Source: Rhizobium sp. 18065
Lineage (GTDB): Bacteria; Pseudomonadota; Alphaproteobacteria; Rhizobiales; Rhizobiaceae
Direction: 5' to 3'
DNA: 64,000 bases
Assembly: GCF_902706095.1 (NCBI RefSeq)
Contig: NZ_CACSJP010000003.1
Location: forward strand, 1-64,000
Shown: one piece after another, positions 10,094 through 18,715 of the stretch
How the letters are laid out: every line of letters starts with the position of its first letter
Numbering within the stretch: position 1 is the stretch's first letter
Notes under the pieces: model-generated
What the model was told of the DNA's origin: nothing
Database searches by the model: none
What the model saw: only the letters and a program-made list of their open reading frames with translations
Translations under genes and position numbers: made by a program

Positions 10094-10879
10094 ATGAAAA
10101 AAATCTTGATTGCATTGTCTATTCTTGTCGCGCCGCTGGGAGCCGCCAGCGCGTCGATGGCGGCAGACGAAGTGTTGCGCTTCGGGGTCGCCGCCGAGCC
10201 CTACGCGCCCTTCTCCGTCAAGGATGCGAGCGGCAAATGGCAGGGATGGGAAATCGATCTCATGGATGCCGTTTGCGCGGAAATGAAAGCAAAGTGCGAG
10301 ATCGTCGATATTGCCTGGGATGGGATCATCCCGGCCTTGCTCGAGAAGAAATTCGACGTCATCTGGAGCTCGATGTCGATCACCGACAAGCGCAAGGAAG
10401 TGATCGATTTCACCGACAAATACTACTATTCGGCGAACGTGCTCGTCGGCGCCAAGGCCGACACCAGGGCATTCGACGTGACCAAGCCTGACACGTTCAA
10501 AGGTGTCGCTGTCGCCGCTCAGAGCGCCAGCCTTCAGGCAACCTATATGCAGGAGAAGTTCGGTAGCGTTTCCGATCTCAAGCTCTATCCGACACTGGAC
10601 GACGAGATCGCAGATCTGCAGGCAGGACGTGTCGATCTCATGGCGGCCTCTGCCATTCAGATCTCCGATTTCCTGAAGAAGCCGGAGGGGCAGGCCTACG
10701 AGATCAAGGTCGAGATGCCGCATGAGAAGATGTTTGGCTATGGCGACGGCGGTGGCGTCCGCAAAGAAGACGTTGCCCTTCGGGATCGTCTCAACGTGGC
10801 GATCAAGGCGGTTCGCGCAAGCGGTGAATACGACACGATCACCAAGCGTTACTTTGACTTCGACATTTACGGTGATTGA
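10094..10879 (+). CDS. Amino-acid/opine ABC transporter periplasmic binding protein (family 3)
   Basis: The start at 10094 is preceded by AGGGGA with six bases spacing; the in-frame ATG at 10088 is too close to that site. A signal peptide (MKKILIALSILVAPLGAAS, cleavage probably after SMAA) gives a periplasmic protein. The mature part has the family-3 features: GVAAEPYAPFSVKD, GWEIDLMDAVCAEMKAKCEI, DVIWSSMSITDKRKEVIDFT and the C-terminal IKAVRASGEYDTITKRYFDF. This family includes the octopine and nopaline binding proteins OccT and NocT as well as His/Lys/Arg binding proteins. It comes just after the amidase and before two permeases. Confidence 0.93.
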   Translation: MKKILIALSILVAPLGAASASMAADEVLRFGVAAEPYAPFSVKDASGKWQGWEIDLMDAVCAEMKAKCEIVDIAWDGIIPALLEKKFDVIWSSMSITDKRKEVIDFTDKYYYSANVLVGAKADTRAFDVTKPDTFKGVAVAAQSASLQATYMQEKFGSVSDLKLYPTLDDEIADLQAGRVDLMAASAIQISDFLKKPEGQAYEIKVEMPHEKMFGYGDGGGVRKEDVALRDRLNVAIKAVRASGEYDTITKRYFDFDIYGD

Positions 10880-10897
10880 TTCTTGAATTCAAAATCG

Positions 10898-10926
10898 GTG
10901 CCGGCTGGCCACTTGGCCGCTGGCAC
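10898..10926 (+). terminator. Intercistronic hairpin after the binding-protein gene
   Basis: GTGCCGGC at 10898 pairs imperfectly with GCTGGCAC ending at 10926, with an inner TGGCC/GGCC pairing, and no T-run follows. Such hairpins after binding-protein genes often hold transcript levels of the binding protein above those of the permeases. Confidence 0.4.
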
Positions 10927-10955
10927 TCTCCTTGTCGAATTGGAACACATGCAGC

Positions 10956-11678
10956 ATGGACTCGACGGTCTCTTGGCTAACCCTACTCGGTTTTGGCGAC
11001 CAGGGCTGGGGCGATGAACTGGTTCGTGGCGCCTGCCTGAGCCTCGGCATATCAATCAGCGCATATCTCATTGGTCTCTGTATTGGCCTGATCGGCGCAA
11101 TCGCGAAGGTGTCGAAAAGCCCGGTCGCAAGGGGCATTGCCGCCGGATACACCACGATCATTCGCTCGATCCCGGACATTCTCATCATCTTCCTGGTCTA
11201 CTATTCGGCAACCGATGCCCTGAGATCGCTTCTTGGCATGACCGGCCTGCTGGCGGACTTCCAGCTGAATGGCTTCGTCGCGGCGGCGATTTCTCTCGGC
11301 ATCGTCCAGGGCGGCTACAGCACCGAAGTCCTGCGGGGCGCGATCGTCGCGGTCGCGGCCGGACAATCGGAGGCAGCCTATGCCGTCGGTCTGACACGCC
11401 GTCAGACGTTTCTTCTGGTCGTGATGCCGCAGATGGTCCCTTTGGCTCTGCCGGGATTGGGCAATCTATGGCTGGTCGTTCTCAAGGAGAGTTCACTCGT
11501 CAGCCTCATCGGGTTCACCGAACTCGTACTTGCGGGAAAGATGGCCGCGGGTGCGACACGGCATTACTTCCTGTTCTATTCGGCAATCGCATTCATGTTT
11601 CTGGTGATGTCGGCCGCTTCGACAGCCTTGCTGCACTTCTGCGAAGTGAGATCTTACCACGTCTGGAGGCAAAAATAG
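10956..11678 (+). CDS. Amino-acid ABC transporter permease (HisQ/OccQ type)
   Basis: This is an inner-membrane permease of a polar amino-acid ABC importer with about five transmembrane helices. The EAA loop that contacts the ATPase is EAAYAVGLTRRQTFLLVVMP. The ATG at 10956 (MDSTVSW) is preferred over a TTG at 10932 because it begins just before the first helix and has GGAA upstream. The partner permease starts two bases after its stop, so the pair is co-translated. The matching ATPase is separated and lies at 17405. Confidence 0.92.
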   Translation: MDSTVSWLTLLGFGDQGWGDELVRGACLSLGISISAYLIGLCIGLIGAIAKVSKSPVARGIAAGYTTIIRSIPDILIIFLVYYSATDALRSLLGMTGLLADFQLNGFVAAAISLGIVQGGYSTEVLRGAIVAVAAGQSEAAYAVGLTRRQTFLLVVMPQMVPLALPGLGNLWLVVLKESSLVSLIGFTELVLAGKMAAGATRHYFLFYSAIAFMFLVMSAASTALLHFCEVRSYHVWRQK

Positions 11679-11679
11679 C

Positions 11680-12366
11680 ATGTCGGATTTTGGCACCTAT
11701 CTCGCAACGCAGTTGTTGACCGGACTGCAATCGACGATCCTGTTGTTCGTCGGATGCGCGCTGGTCGGCAATGCGCTGGCCATCCCTGTCGCACTGGCCA
11801 GGCTGTCGCCATCGCGCTGGTTGCGATATCCGGCGATCGGATTTGTCCTCGCCTTCCGGGGCACGCCTCTTCTGGTCCAGCTCTACCTTGTCTATTTCGG
11901 CGTCGGGCAGATCCTGTCCGGCATCCCGAGCATTCGCTATAGTCCCCTGTGGCCACTGTTCCGCAGCGCCTACAGCTATGCCTTCTTTGCGTTGTCCCTC
12001 AACACGGCCGCCTATTGCAGCGAGATCTGGCGCGGAGCCTTGCAGGGCGTCCCAAGTGGCCAGAGCGAGGCCGGCAGATCCCTGGGCCTGTCGAAACGCC
12101 AGATTCTGCGTTCGATCCTTCTGCCGCAGGCATTCCGGCTGGCCTTGCCGGCCATCGGCGGGCAGAACATCCTGCTGCTGAAGGGCACCGCATTGACCGC
12201 GACCATCACGCTTTTCGAACTCATGGGTGCGGCAAACCTCGTCCGCGCGCAAACCTTTCGCGTCTACGAGCCCCTTCTCGCGGCAGCTTTCGCCTATTTT
12301 ATGCTGGCAATCGTCATCACATCCGGGTTCAAGTTTGTCGAAAGACGATTACCCTCATACTCTTGA
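11680..12366 (+). CDS. Amino-acid ABC transporter permease (HisM/OccM type)
   Basis: The 228-residue protein is the second permease. It shows the family opening TGLQSTILLFVGCALVGNAL, the FRGTPLLVQLYLVYFG segment typical of HisM-type subunits, and the EAA loop EAGRSLGLSKRQILRSILLP. Together with the gene at 10956 it forms the heterodimeric channel. A LysR gene follows on the same strand 43 bases later. Confidence 0.93.
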   Translation: MSDFGTYLATQLLTGLQSTILLFVGCALVGNALAIPVALARLSPSRWLRYPAIGFVLAFRGTPLLVQLYLVYFGVGQILSGIPSIRYSPLWPLFRSAYSYAFFALSLNTAAYCSEIWRGALQGVPSGQSEAGRSLGLSKRQILRSILLPQAFRLALPAIGGQNILLLKGTALTATITLFELMGAANLVRAQTFRVYEPLLAAAFAYFMLAIVITSGFKFVERRLPSYS

Positions 12367-12408
12367 TGGGGTGATCGTCTGCATGCCATACCTGTTTGGG
12401 AGATCGAG

Positions 12409-13359
12409 TTGCTGACCAATGACGGCGAATTCACACCTCGGGAGATTGAAGTCTTCGCTGCGGTCATGTCGCATGGCACGACGACTAAGGCTGCCGATGC
12501 GCTCAACATCACGCAGCCCGCCGTCAGCAAGATCCTGCTTCAACTGACGACGAAGGCAGGATTTCCGCTTTTCCGCAATCATCGCCAGCGCCTGATCCCA
12601 ACGCCCGAGGCGCACATGCTGCATGCAGAAGTGCGGCGCGTTTACGAGACCGTGCGGGGTATTTCGAGGGTGGCGCGGGAGATCAAGGAGTTGCGGAGCG
12701 GCCGGCTCAATGTGTCGGCGCTGCCGGCATTCGGCCTGACATTGCTGCCGTCGATCATCGCAAGTTTCACCAAGGACTATCCCGATGTTGCCGTGACCGT
12801 CGACATCAGAAGCTCATCCACGATCATTCAGCATGCAAGCCGGAACCAGCTCGATATCGGGGTCGCGGCCGAGGTCAATGACGAGACGCCGTCCGTGGTC
12901 CGGCGGGCGCTGGTCGCGACGCCACCGGTGTGTATCATGCCCAAGGGCCATCCGTTGAGCAGGCTCTCGGTCGTGCAGGTTGACGATCTGGAAGGGCTGA
13001 ATTTCGTCTCGCTGGGTGTCGGCGACCCGATGCGGCGGCAACTGGATGCCTTGTGCGAAGAACGCGGCGTGGCGCGTTCGCTGAAGATCGAAGCCGCTCT
13101 TTCGAACACCTGCGCCAATCTGGTTGCCAATGGCGTGGGTGTTGCCGTCATCGACAGGCTGTCTGCATGGATGGCGAGGGACCTGCCCATCGAAATACGC
13201 GACTTCCAGCCTCACCTCGACATCAACCTGAGCGTCTATAGGCCATGGGGTACGATCGCCTCGTCGGTCGCCGATACCTTTGTCGAACACCTCATCCAGT
13301 CCACCAGGGACTATATGAACGGTGTCGACCGCGGCGTCAGGGCACTCACAGGTTCCTGA
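12409..13359 (+). CDS. LysR-family regulator, OccR/NocR-like
   Basis: A TTG start at 12409 gives 316 residues, a usual LysR length. The winged helix-turn-helix is at residues 10-65 (TTKAADALNITQPAVSKILL), followed by a periplasmic-binding-like effector domain (LNVSALPAFGLTLLPSIIAS, NTCANLVANGVGVAVIDRLS). The sequence style LFRNHRQRLIPTPEAHML recalls OccR and NocR, activators of opine catabolism. It lies inside the cluster that it probably controls, between the transporter and the convergent aminotransferase operon. Candidate boxes are at 8606-8620 and 15716-15730. Its stop codon sits within a terminator hairpin. Confidence 0.9.
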   Translation: MLTNDGEFTPREIEVFAAVMSHGTTTKAADALNITQPAVSKILLQLTTKAGFPLFRNHRQRLIPTPEAHMLHAEVRRVYETVRGISRVAREIKELRSGRLNVSALPAFGLTLLPSIIASFTKDYPDVAVTVDIRSSSTIIQHASRNQLDIGVAAEVNDETPSVVRRALVATPPVCIMPKGHPLSRLSVVQVDDLEGLNFVSLGVGDPMRRQLDALCEERGVARSLKIEAALSNTCANLVANGVGVAVIDRLSAWMARDLPIEIRDFQPHLDINLSVYRPWGTIASSVADTFVEHLIQSTRDYMNGVDRGVRALTGS

Positions 13360-13376
13360 GTGCCCCATTTTCTTTT
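13340..13376 (+). terminator. Rho-independent terminator after LysR gene
   Basis: GGGCACTC (13340-13347) and GAGTGCCC (13358-13365) form an eight-base stem with a ten-base loop, followed by ATTTTCTTTT. It overlaps the LysR stop codon and separates that operon from the convergent aminotransferase gene, which ends at 13388. Confidence 0.75.
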
Positions 13377-13387
13377 ATCGGCTGACC

Positions 13388-14536
13388 CTATCGGGTGAGC
13401 GTCTCGACGATCTCGAACAGTTTCACAATGTCCGCCTCGTCATTGTAGACATGCGGCGTGATGCGCATCTTGCTGCCCCGGATGGTGACAAAGGCTTTCT
13501 TTTCCCTCAGTCGTTTGGCCAGATCGTCGCGGTATTGCTCCCCGAGATCCACGACGGAAATATGCCCGGTCCGCAGAGCCTCGTCCGGTCCGGAAAACCC
13601 ATGTTTTTCCGCCTGTTGCCAGATGCAGCGATTGAGGTGCAGAAGCCGCTCATGCACGGCCTCTCCGCCCCATTGCTGCAAGAGTCCCATCGATTCGATG
13701 GCGATCGGCAGGACGGCGAAGTCGGAGCGCTCACCCATGTCGAACCGACGGGCGCCCGGCAGATAGTCCAGCATCGTTTGCAGGTAGAAATCGGGGCGTT
13801 CGCCTCCCGCACGGTTCCAGGAATGAAATTCAAGCGGGCGTCCTTTCTGCTGCCAGTCCTGATTGGCGTAGAGAAAGGCAAGCCGGTATGGGCCGAGAAG
13901 AAACTTGTAGGTCGCGAATGTCAGGAAATCCGGGCGAACACGGGTCACATCGAAAGGCACGGCACCCACCCATTGGGTGCCGTCCATCACCAGGCTTGCG
14001 CCGGCCTCACGTGTTGCTTCTGCCACTGCTTCGATGTCGACATGCGTTCCCTCGAACCAGTGGACAATCGTTCCCGCGACGACCGAGACCGGCGCCTCCG
14101 AACTCCGGATCGCAGCGATGAGCTTGTCCGCCCATGCTTCATGCGGCGACCGCTGTACGGTTACGACACGTGCGCCCGTCTGTTTGGCCAGTTCCAACCA
14201 TGCGTATCGATGCGAGGTATGTTCGTTCTCCATCATCAGGATCACGGATCCTGCAGCGACCGACACGTTCGCAGCGGCGACCGCGATGCCGTAGCTGGTC
14301 GCCGGAACGATCGCTACGTCGTCCGGCTGTGCGCCGATGAAGGAGGCCGCGAGTGCCCGGGCCTTTTCCACTTCGTCATAATAGGAATTGATGGTCATTT
14401 CCCAGGGCGCTGCCTTGACCTTCACGCCGCGAATGCCGGCCTCGACGGCACTCTTGGGGATGGGCGACATATAGGCCACGTCCAGATAGGTGACGTCGTC
14501 GGGAATGGAAAACAGATGCCTTTGGCTGGCCAGCAT
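13388..14536 (-). CDS. Class V aminotransferase (PLP-dependent, CsdB/kynureninase-like fold)
   Basis: The product is about 382 residues, a PLP enzyme of the class V aminotransferase/cysteine-desulfurase fold. ATG at 14536 is chosen because AAGGA lies eight bases upstream; a longer open frame would overlap the previous gene. Visible features are the cofactor aspartate in GASLVMDGTQWVGAVP (about residue 187) and the Schiff-base lysine in LTFATYKFLLGPYRLAFLY (about residue 211). It follows the ornithine-cyclodeaminase-family gene by ten bases, so the two form an operon. The exact reaction (transamination, lyase or epimerase type) cannot be told from sequence. Confidence 0.87.
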   Translation of the reverse strand: MLASQRHLFSIPDDVTYLDVAYMSPIPKSAVEAGIRGVKVKAAPWEMTINSYYDEVEKARALAASFIGAQPDDVAIVPATSYGIAVAAANVSVAAGSVILMMENEHTSHRYAWLELAKQTGARVVTVQRSPHEAWADKLIAAIRSSEAPVSVVAGTIVHWFEGTHVDIEAVAEATREAGASLVMDGTQWVGAVPFDVTRVRPDFLTFATYKFLLGPYRLAFLYANQDWQQKGRPLEFHSWNRAGGERPDFYLQTMLDYLPGARRFDMGERSDFAVLPIAIESMGLLQQWGGEAVHERLLHLNRCIWQQAEKHGFSGPDEALRTGHISVVDLGEQYRDDLAKRLREKKAFVTIRGSKMRITPHVYNDEADIVKLFEIVETLTR

Positions 14537-14546
14537 GGGAATATCC

Positions 14547-15566
14547 TTACAATGAGACTTCGACGCCGAGACCGAGGTCTTTCGCCTTCTGGTAAATGAA
14601 ATTCGCAAGTTCGATGTCTTGTGCGGGAACGCCCAGCGAACGATACAAGGTGGTTTCGGACGGGGTGCTGCGGCCCCGGACCTGACCATTCAGGGCCGCG
14701 CCGATTTCTCCGATAATCCTTGTGGGGTCGAGGCTGCCGTCGGCGAGCGGCTCGAACAGATCCGACGCCGAGGTCATGGCCATCGGCATATAGTCCACCC
14801 AGATGCTGGAACCAATGACGCATTCCGTGTCCAGTTCCTTGAGCGAGGCGATGCTGGCGCCGACCGCATTGATATGCGTTCCGTCCGAGACCCATTTGCC
14901 TTCCAGCACAGGAAATTTTGCTGATGTGACGGTGCAGACGATATCGGCGCCTTCGACGGCCTGCCGAGCAGTCGGATAGACCGTTGTCGGGTAACCCTTC
15001 CGGCTTTGAACGTCGGCGAACAGCTTGGCCTTTTGCGGATCGCGCCCCCACACGTGAACCTGCCTGATCGGGCGTACGAGCGCGATCGCTTCAATGTGCC
15101 GGGCAGCCTGCTCGCCATAACCGATCATCGCCAGGCAACAGGATTCCGGGCGGGAGAGGGTTCGTGTCGCGACGGCACTGGCAGCGGGTGTGCGCAGACC
15201 GGTGATTGCGTGTCCGTTGATCAAGGCGACCGGACGCCCATGCTCCTTTTCGAACAAGAGCACGCCGCCCTGATGGGATGGCAGGCCATGTTGGAAATTC
15301 TGCGGACTGACCGAGAGGACTTTGGCCCCGAACAGCGGTCGGTCGCCGGGGGAGGCATACATCACGGAGAGGCAGGCGCCATCCGCTCCCGGCAGATCCA
15401 GAGTGCGTCTGATATCCTGATGCGCAATGCGGTTGGACGTCTTTCGCAATGCCGCCTCCGTCAGGTCGATGGCATCCTGCTGCGTCACGAGCGCCTCGAC
15501 GGTCGGTCCATCGACAACGAGCAATCCGGCTGTGGGGCTTACGATTTGCGGGGAGCGCAAAGACAT
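14547..15566 (-). CDS. Ornithine cyclodeaminase/mu-crystallin family protein
   Basis: The 339-residue enzyme is NAD(P)-dependent and belongs to the ornithine cyclodeaminase, alanine dehydrogenase and ketimine reductase family. Family marks are LFGAKVLSVSPQNFQHGLPS, GVLLFEKEHGRPVALINGHA, ITGLRTPAASAVATRTLS and the nucleotide-binding AMIGYGEQAARHIEAIALV. In agrobacteria the relative Ocd converts ornithine from octopine or nopaline to proline. Here it could do that, or reduce an imine. It is divergent from the FAD oxidase gene at 15857, and the intergenic region carries a LysR-type box. Confidence 0.9.
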   Translation of the reverse strand: MSLRSPQIVSPTAGLLVVDGPTVEALVTQQDAIDLTEAALRKTSNRIAHQDIRRTLDLPGADGACLSVMYASPGDRPLFGAKVLSVSPQNFQHGLPSHQGGVLLFEKEHGRPVALINGHAITGLRTPAASAVATRTLSRPESCCLAMIGYGEQAARHIEAIALVRPIRQVHVWGRDPQKAKLFADVQSRKGYPTTVYPTARQAVEGADIVCTVTSAKFPVLEGKWVSDGTHINAVGASIASLKELDTECVIGSSIWVDYMPMAMTSASDLFEPLADGSLDPTRIIGEIGAALNGQVRGRSTPSETTLYRSLGVPAQDIELANFIYQKAKDLGLGVEVSL

Positions 15567-15715
15567 GGGGTACCTCTGACATTTCAGGTGCCCTAAGAGA
15601 TATCATTGCGAAAATGGTCCGGGCGGGGAAACTTCATAACTGCAGGGCGACACGTTCCCCTGATTTCTCATAGCTCCCGCATTTCCAAGCTTTCCGGCAA
15701 GCCCGCCAGCGCTTC

Positions 15716-15730
15716 ATAACTATTCATTAT
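15716..15730. promoter_or_regulatory. LysR-type box in the divergent promoter region
   Basis: ATAACTATTCATTAT has the form ATAA-N7-TTAT, a T-N11-A dyad. It lies between the divergent genes at 14547 and 15857 and resembles the core at 8606-8620. The decamer CTTCATAACT occurs at 15632 and again at 15712, exactly 80 bases apart. Confidence 0.55.
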
Positions 15731-15856
15731 AAGCGGCCCCGATGCGGTTGTTTGACCTAAAACACCCCCTTCTCCAAAACATCAGACATCGCCAACTCGG
15801 CGCCAGCTTCGCTTCGAAGCACGACAGAATCGTCGAAATTTGTACCGGAGAATAGA

Positions 15857-16984
15857 ATGCGCGTTGTCGTCATAGGGGCAGGGATCATCGGGAGTTCAGT
15901 GGCATATGAAACGGCCAAGGCCGGGGCGCAGGTCACGGTGCTGGAAGCCGGAAAGATTGCCGGTGGAGCGTCCGCGGCCAGTTTTGCCTGGACCAACGCG
16001 ACCGGAAAGAGACCGCAGAGCTATTTCGCCCTGAACGTTGCCGGCATGCGCGCGCATCTGGACCTCAGCCGGGAATTCGGCAATGCGCCGTGGTTCAACC
16101 AGACCGGCAGCCTCGAATGGTATTCGAAGGAAGAGGACTGGGCTGCGCAGGCGGAAAATGCCGACCAGATGCGGGACTGGGGCTACGGTGTCGAGTGGAT
16201 CAGCAAAGATCGCCTGGCTGAGCTGGAGCCCGAGATCGATCTATCCGCCATCGCCAAGTCTCCGATCGTCTACTATCCGGAAGAAGGCTGGGTTCATCCG
16301 GTCCTCTATTCCGCCAGCCTTTTGCGGGCGGCCAGGGAGAGATGGAATGCGTCGATCCATGCCTTCTCCCCTGTCGCGGCGATTGACATGAGCGGTGAGA
16401 CGAAGACGGTGCGCACGACAAACGGCAATGTCTACGAGGCAGACGTTGTCATCAACTGCACGGGCAGTTGGGCTGATCGCAAGCTCGAAGGTGTTCCGTC
16501 TATCCCCATGGCGTCGAATGTCGGCGTTCTCGGCTTTACCTTGCCGGTTGCATCGACGCTGCAGCGGCAATTTCACATGGACGATCTCGATGTCCGGCCC
16601 GATGGTGCCGGGCGCCTGATGATCCACAAGATCTCAGTGGATGATGTCGTCCCGGAATTGGGTGACCTCGATCCGAAGGGCAGGGAAGCCGGCCTCCTGA
16701 TCGATGCCGTGCGCCGGGTGCTGCCAGCAGTTCAGCCGGACGATCTCGAATCCATCCGGACGACCATGCGTCCGATTCCGAGCGACCGCCTGACCTGCAG
16801 CGGTTGGGTTCCAGGCGTCAGCGGCTACTACGCTGCGGTCACTCATAGTGGGGTGACGATTGCACCCTATCTCGGCAAGGCGATTGCCGACGAGGTCGTT
16901 CGGGGCCGCGTCCATGAAAGTCTCTCTGACTTCCGGCCGGATCGGTTCATCGCAGCAAAAAATGGCATGGGAGAAAGATCATGA
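15857..16984 (+). CDS. FAD-dependent amino-acid oxidoreductase (DAO family)
   Basis: The 375-residue flavoprotein begins with the dinucleotide-binding VVVIGAGIIGSSVAYETAK and has the DAO-family pattern GGASAASFAWTNATGKRP and a C-terminal VSGYYAAVTHSGVTIAPYLG. Members oxidise the C-N bond of amino acids or N-substituted amino acids to imines. It overlaps the RidA gene by four bases (ATGA), which fits a route where the imine product is hydrolysed at once. It is the first gene of the plus-strand operon continuing to 21244. Confidence 0.9.
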   Translation: MRVVVIGAGIIGSSVAYETAKAGAQVTVLEAGKIAGGASAASFAWTNATGKRPQSYFALNVAGMRAHLDLSREFGNAPWFNQTGSLEWYSKEEDWAAQAENADQMRDWGYGVEWISKDRLAELEPEIDLSAIAKSPIVYYPEEGWVHPVLYSASLLRAARERWNASIHAFSPVAAIDMSGETKTVRTTNGNVYEADVVINCTGSWADRKLEGVPSIPMASNVGVLGFTLPVASTLQRQFHMDDLDVRPDGAGRLMIHKISVDDVVPELGDLDPKGREAGLLIDAVRRVLPAVQPDDLESIRTTMRPIPSDRLTCSGWVPGVSGYYAAVTHSGVTIAPYLGKAIADEVVRGRVHESLSDFRPDRFIAAKNGMGERS

Positions 16985-17334
16985 CGATACAGAGAATTGA
17001 CAAGACCGAGCGGCTGAGCCGTGTCGTCGTTCACAATGGGATCGCCTATTTTTCAGGGCTGACCGCCGACGACAAGCAGCAGGATACCCTCGGTCAGACA
17101 GCGCAGATCCTGTCCAAGGCTGATGGTTACCTGGAGCAGATCGGATCCAACCGCGCATCTATACTCAGTGCAACCATCTGGCTTCGCGACATCGCCGACT
17201 TCGATCAGATGAACATTGCCTGGGTCGATTGGATCGACAAGGACGCGCCACCGGCGCGCGCGACGGTCGAGGCCGTTCTCGGATTGCCGGAGATCCGGGT
17301 CGAGATACAATTCACTGTCGCAATTCCCAGCTGA
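16981..17334 (+). CDS. RidA family enamine/imine deaminase
   Basis: The 117-residue protein is a RidA/YjgF/UK114-type subunit. The conserved arginine that binds the carboxylate of imino acids is in [20 protein letters not shown] (about residue 93-95). RidA hydrolyses reactive enamines and imines, such as those released by the FAD oxidase gene it overlaps. Length is typical (about 110-130). Confidence 0.92.
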   Translation: MTIQRIDKTERLSRVVVHNGIAYFSGLTADDKQQDTLGQTAQILSKADGYLEQIGSNRASILSATIWLRDIADFDQMNIAWVDWIDKDAPPARATVEAVLGLPEIRVEIQFTVAIPS

Positions 17335-17343
17335 TCGGCGGTG

Positions 17344-17378
17344 CCGGGAGCATATTCGGCTCCCGGGCCAAGCTTTTT
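17344..17378 (+). terminator. Hairpin with T-run after ridA-like gene
   Basis: CCGGGAGC (17344-17351) and GCTCCCGG (17359-17366) form an eight-base stem with loop ATATTCG. TTTTT follows at 17374 after a short gap. It may act as a partial terminator that lowers expression of the following ATPase gene. Confidence 0.6.
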
Positions 17379-17404
17379 CGACTTGCAGATCCAGGACACA
17401 GATT

Positions 17405-18175
17405 ATGGCAGAAGCTCAACTAATAACCCCTGCGGCCCGGCCTGATTTTTCGATCGAACTCATCGGCATGAACAAGTGGTTCGGTGAATTCCATGTCTTG
17501 CGTGACATTGATCTTCAGGTCAGGAAGGGCGAGCGCATTGTCATTGCCGGCCCATCGGGCTCCGGAAAATCGACGATGATCCGTTGCATCAATCGACTGG
17601 AGGAGCACCAGTCGGGAAAGATCATCGTCGACAGGATCGAACTCACCAATGATCAGAAGAAGATCGACGAGGTGCGTCGCGAGGTCGGCATGGTGTTCCA
17701 GCACTTCAACCTGTTTCCGCATCTGACCATTCTGCAAAATTGTACCCTTGCGCCGATCTGGGTTCGCAAGATGTCGCGCAAGGACGCCGAAGAAATCGCC
17801 ATGCACTATCTGAAGCGGGTCAAGATTCCAGAGCAAGCCAACAAATATCCCGGCCAGCTCTCCGGTGGCCAACAGCAGCGTGTCGCCATAGCCCGGGCGC
17901 TCTGCATGACGCCGAAGATCATGCTGTTCGACGAGCCGACATCGGCGCTTGATCCGGAAATGGTCAAGGAGGTTCTCGATGCGATGGTGGGCTTGGCTGA
18001 CGAAGGCATGACGATGGTCTGTGTCACGCATGAAATGGGGTTTGCGCGACAGGTCGCCAATCGGGTCATCTTCATGGATCAGGGACAGATCGTCGAGCAG
18101 AACGCACCGGCCGAATTCTTCGACAATCCACAGCACGAACGCACGAAGCTCTTTCTCAGCCAGATCCTTCACTGA
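17405..18175 (+). CDS. Polar amino-acid ABC transporter ATPase (HisP/OccP/GlnQ type)
   Basis: The 256-residue ATPase powers the importer encoded at 10094-12366. Walker A is GPSGSGKST (about residue 55), the Q-loop [14 protein letters not shown], the signature [15 protein letters not shown], Walker [13 protein letters not shown] and the switch histidine in [15 protein letters not shown]. The start at 17405 is chosen because the open frame upstream has no motif. Its separation from the permeases by a catabolic operon suggests that both operons are needed together. Confidence 0.92.
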   Translation: MAEAQLITPAARPDFSIELIGMNKWFGEFHVLRDIDLQVRKGERIVIAGPSGSGKSTMIRCINRLEEHQSGKIIVDRIELTNDQKKIDEVRREVGMVFQHFNLFPHLTILQNCTLAPIWVRKMSRKDAEEIAMHYLKRVKIPEQANKYPGQLSGGQQQRVAIARALCMTPKIMLFDEPTSALDPEMVKEVLDAMVGLADEGMTMVCVTHEMGFARQVANRVIFMDQGQIVEQNAPAEFFDNPQHERTKLFLSQILH

Positions 18176-18397
18176 CCGATACCGGCGCGAGAGCGGGCGC
18201 AACGTTCACATCGTTTTCCGAAGGCCTCATCCCGATTCACGATGGCGATCGGATTTGCCGGCTTCGATCGTGCCCCTGCATATGGCACGCCAAACATACG
18301 TTCCGGACGTCTGCGTCTTAGAGGAGCGAGGGTTTCGTCCGTCATGGCAAGTGGCCCCTGGTTCCGCAGGTCCATGCAAAACCGAGAGGAATGATCG

Positions 18398-18715
18398 ATG
18401 TTCAGCAAGTTGAACGTGATCGACGATCGAAAAACCGTAAGCGTCGAGATCGACGGCCATGACGTCTTGTGCCGGGAGGGTGACACCGTGGCGGCAGTGG
18501 TCATGCTCCATGCCGCGCGCCCTTACCGCCACAGCATCCTGTCCGGTTCCGAGCGGGCGCCGTTCTGCATGATGGGCATATGTTTCGAATGTCTCATCGA
18601 GATCGACGACGTGCCAAATCAGCAGGGCTGTCTGCGGCGTGTAGAGCCGGGCATGCGGATCAGGCGCCAAGTCGGAATCGCAATCACCTCCTCGGAAAGA
18701 AAGCCGCAGCTATGA
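18398..18715 (+). CDS. Small [2Fe-2S] subunit, HcnA/opine-oxidase-gamma-like
   Basis: The 105-residue protein resembles the N-terminal ferredoxin-like part of sarcosine oxidase alpha and HcnA of hydrogen-cyanide synthase. Cluster cysteines are visible in the order CREGDTVAAVVM, then APFCMMGICFECLIEIDDVP, then GCLRRVEPGM. It overlaps the next gene by four bases (ATGA at 18712). With the two following genes it forms a three-subunit flavoprotein dehydrogenase; homologous systems oxidise octopine, nopaline, D-hydroxyproline or glycine. Confidence 0.88.
   Translation: MFSKLNVIDDRKTVSVEIDGHDVLCREGDTVAAVVMLHAARPYRHSILSGSERAPFCMMGICFECLIEIDDVPNQQGCLRRVEPGMRIRRQVGIAITSSERKPQL

Noticed and set aside
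8664..10115. A 483-codon open frame on the minus strand
   Set aside because: It is a shadow of the amidase gene, which has all of its catalytic motifs on the plus strand.
13322..14599. A 425-codon open frame on the plus strand
   Set aside because: It lies antisense to the PLP enzyme gene and shows no conserved features.
15632..15721. Direct repeat of CTTCATAACT 80 bases apart, considered as an attachment or iteron site
   Set aside because: Only two copies are present and the second overlaps the LysR-type box, so a regulatory reason is simpler.
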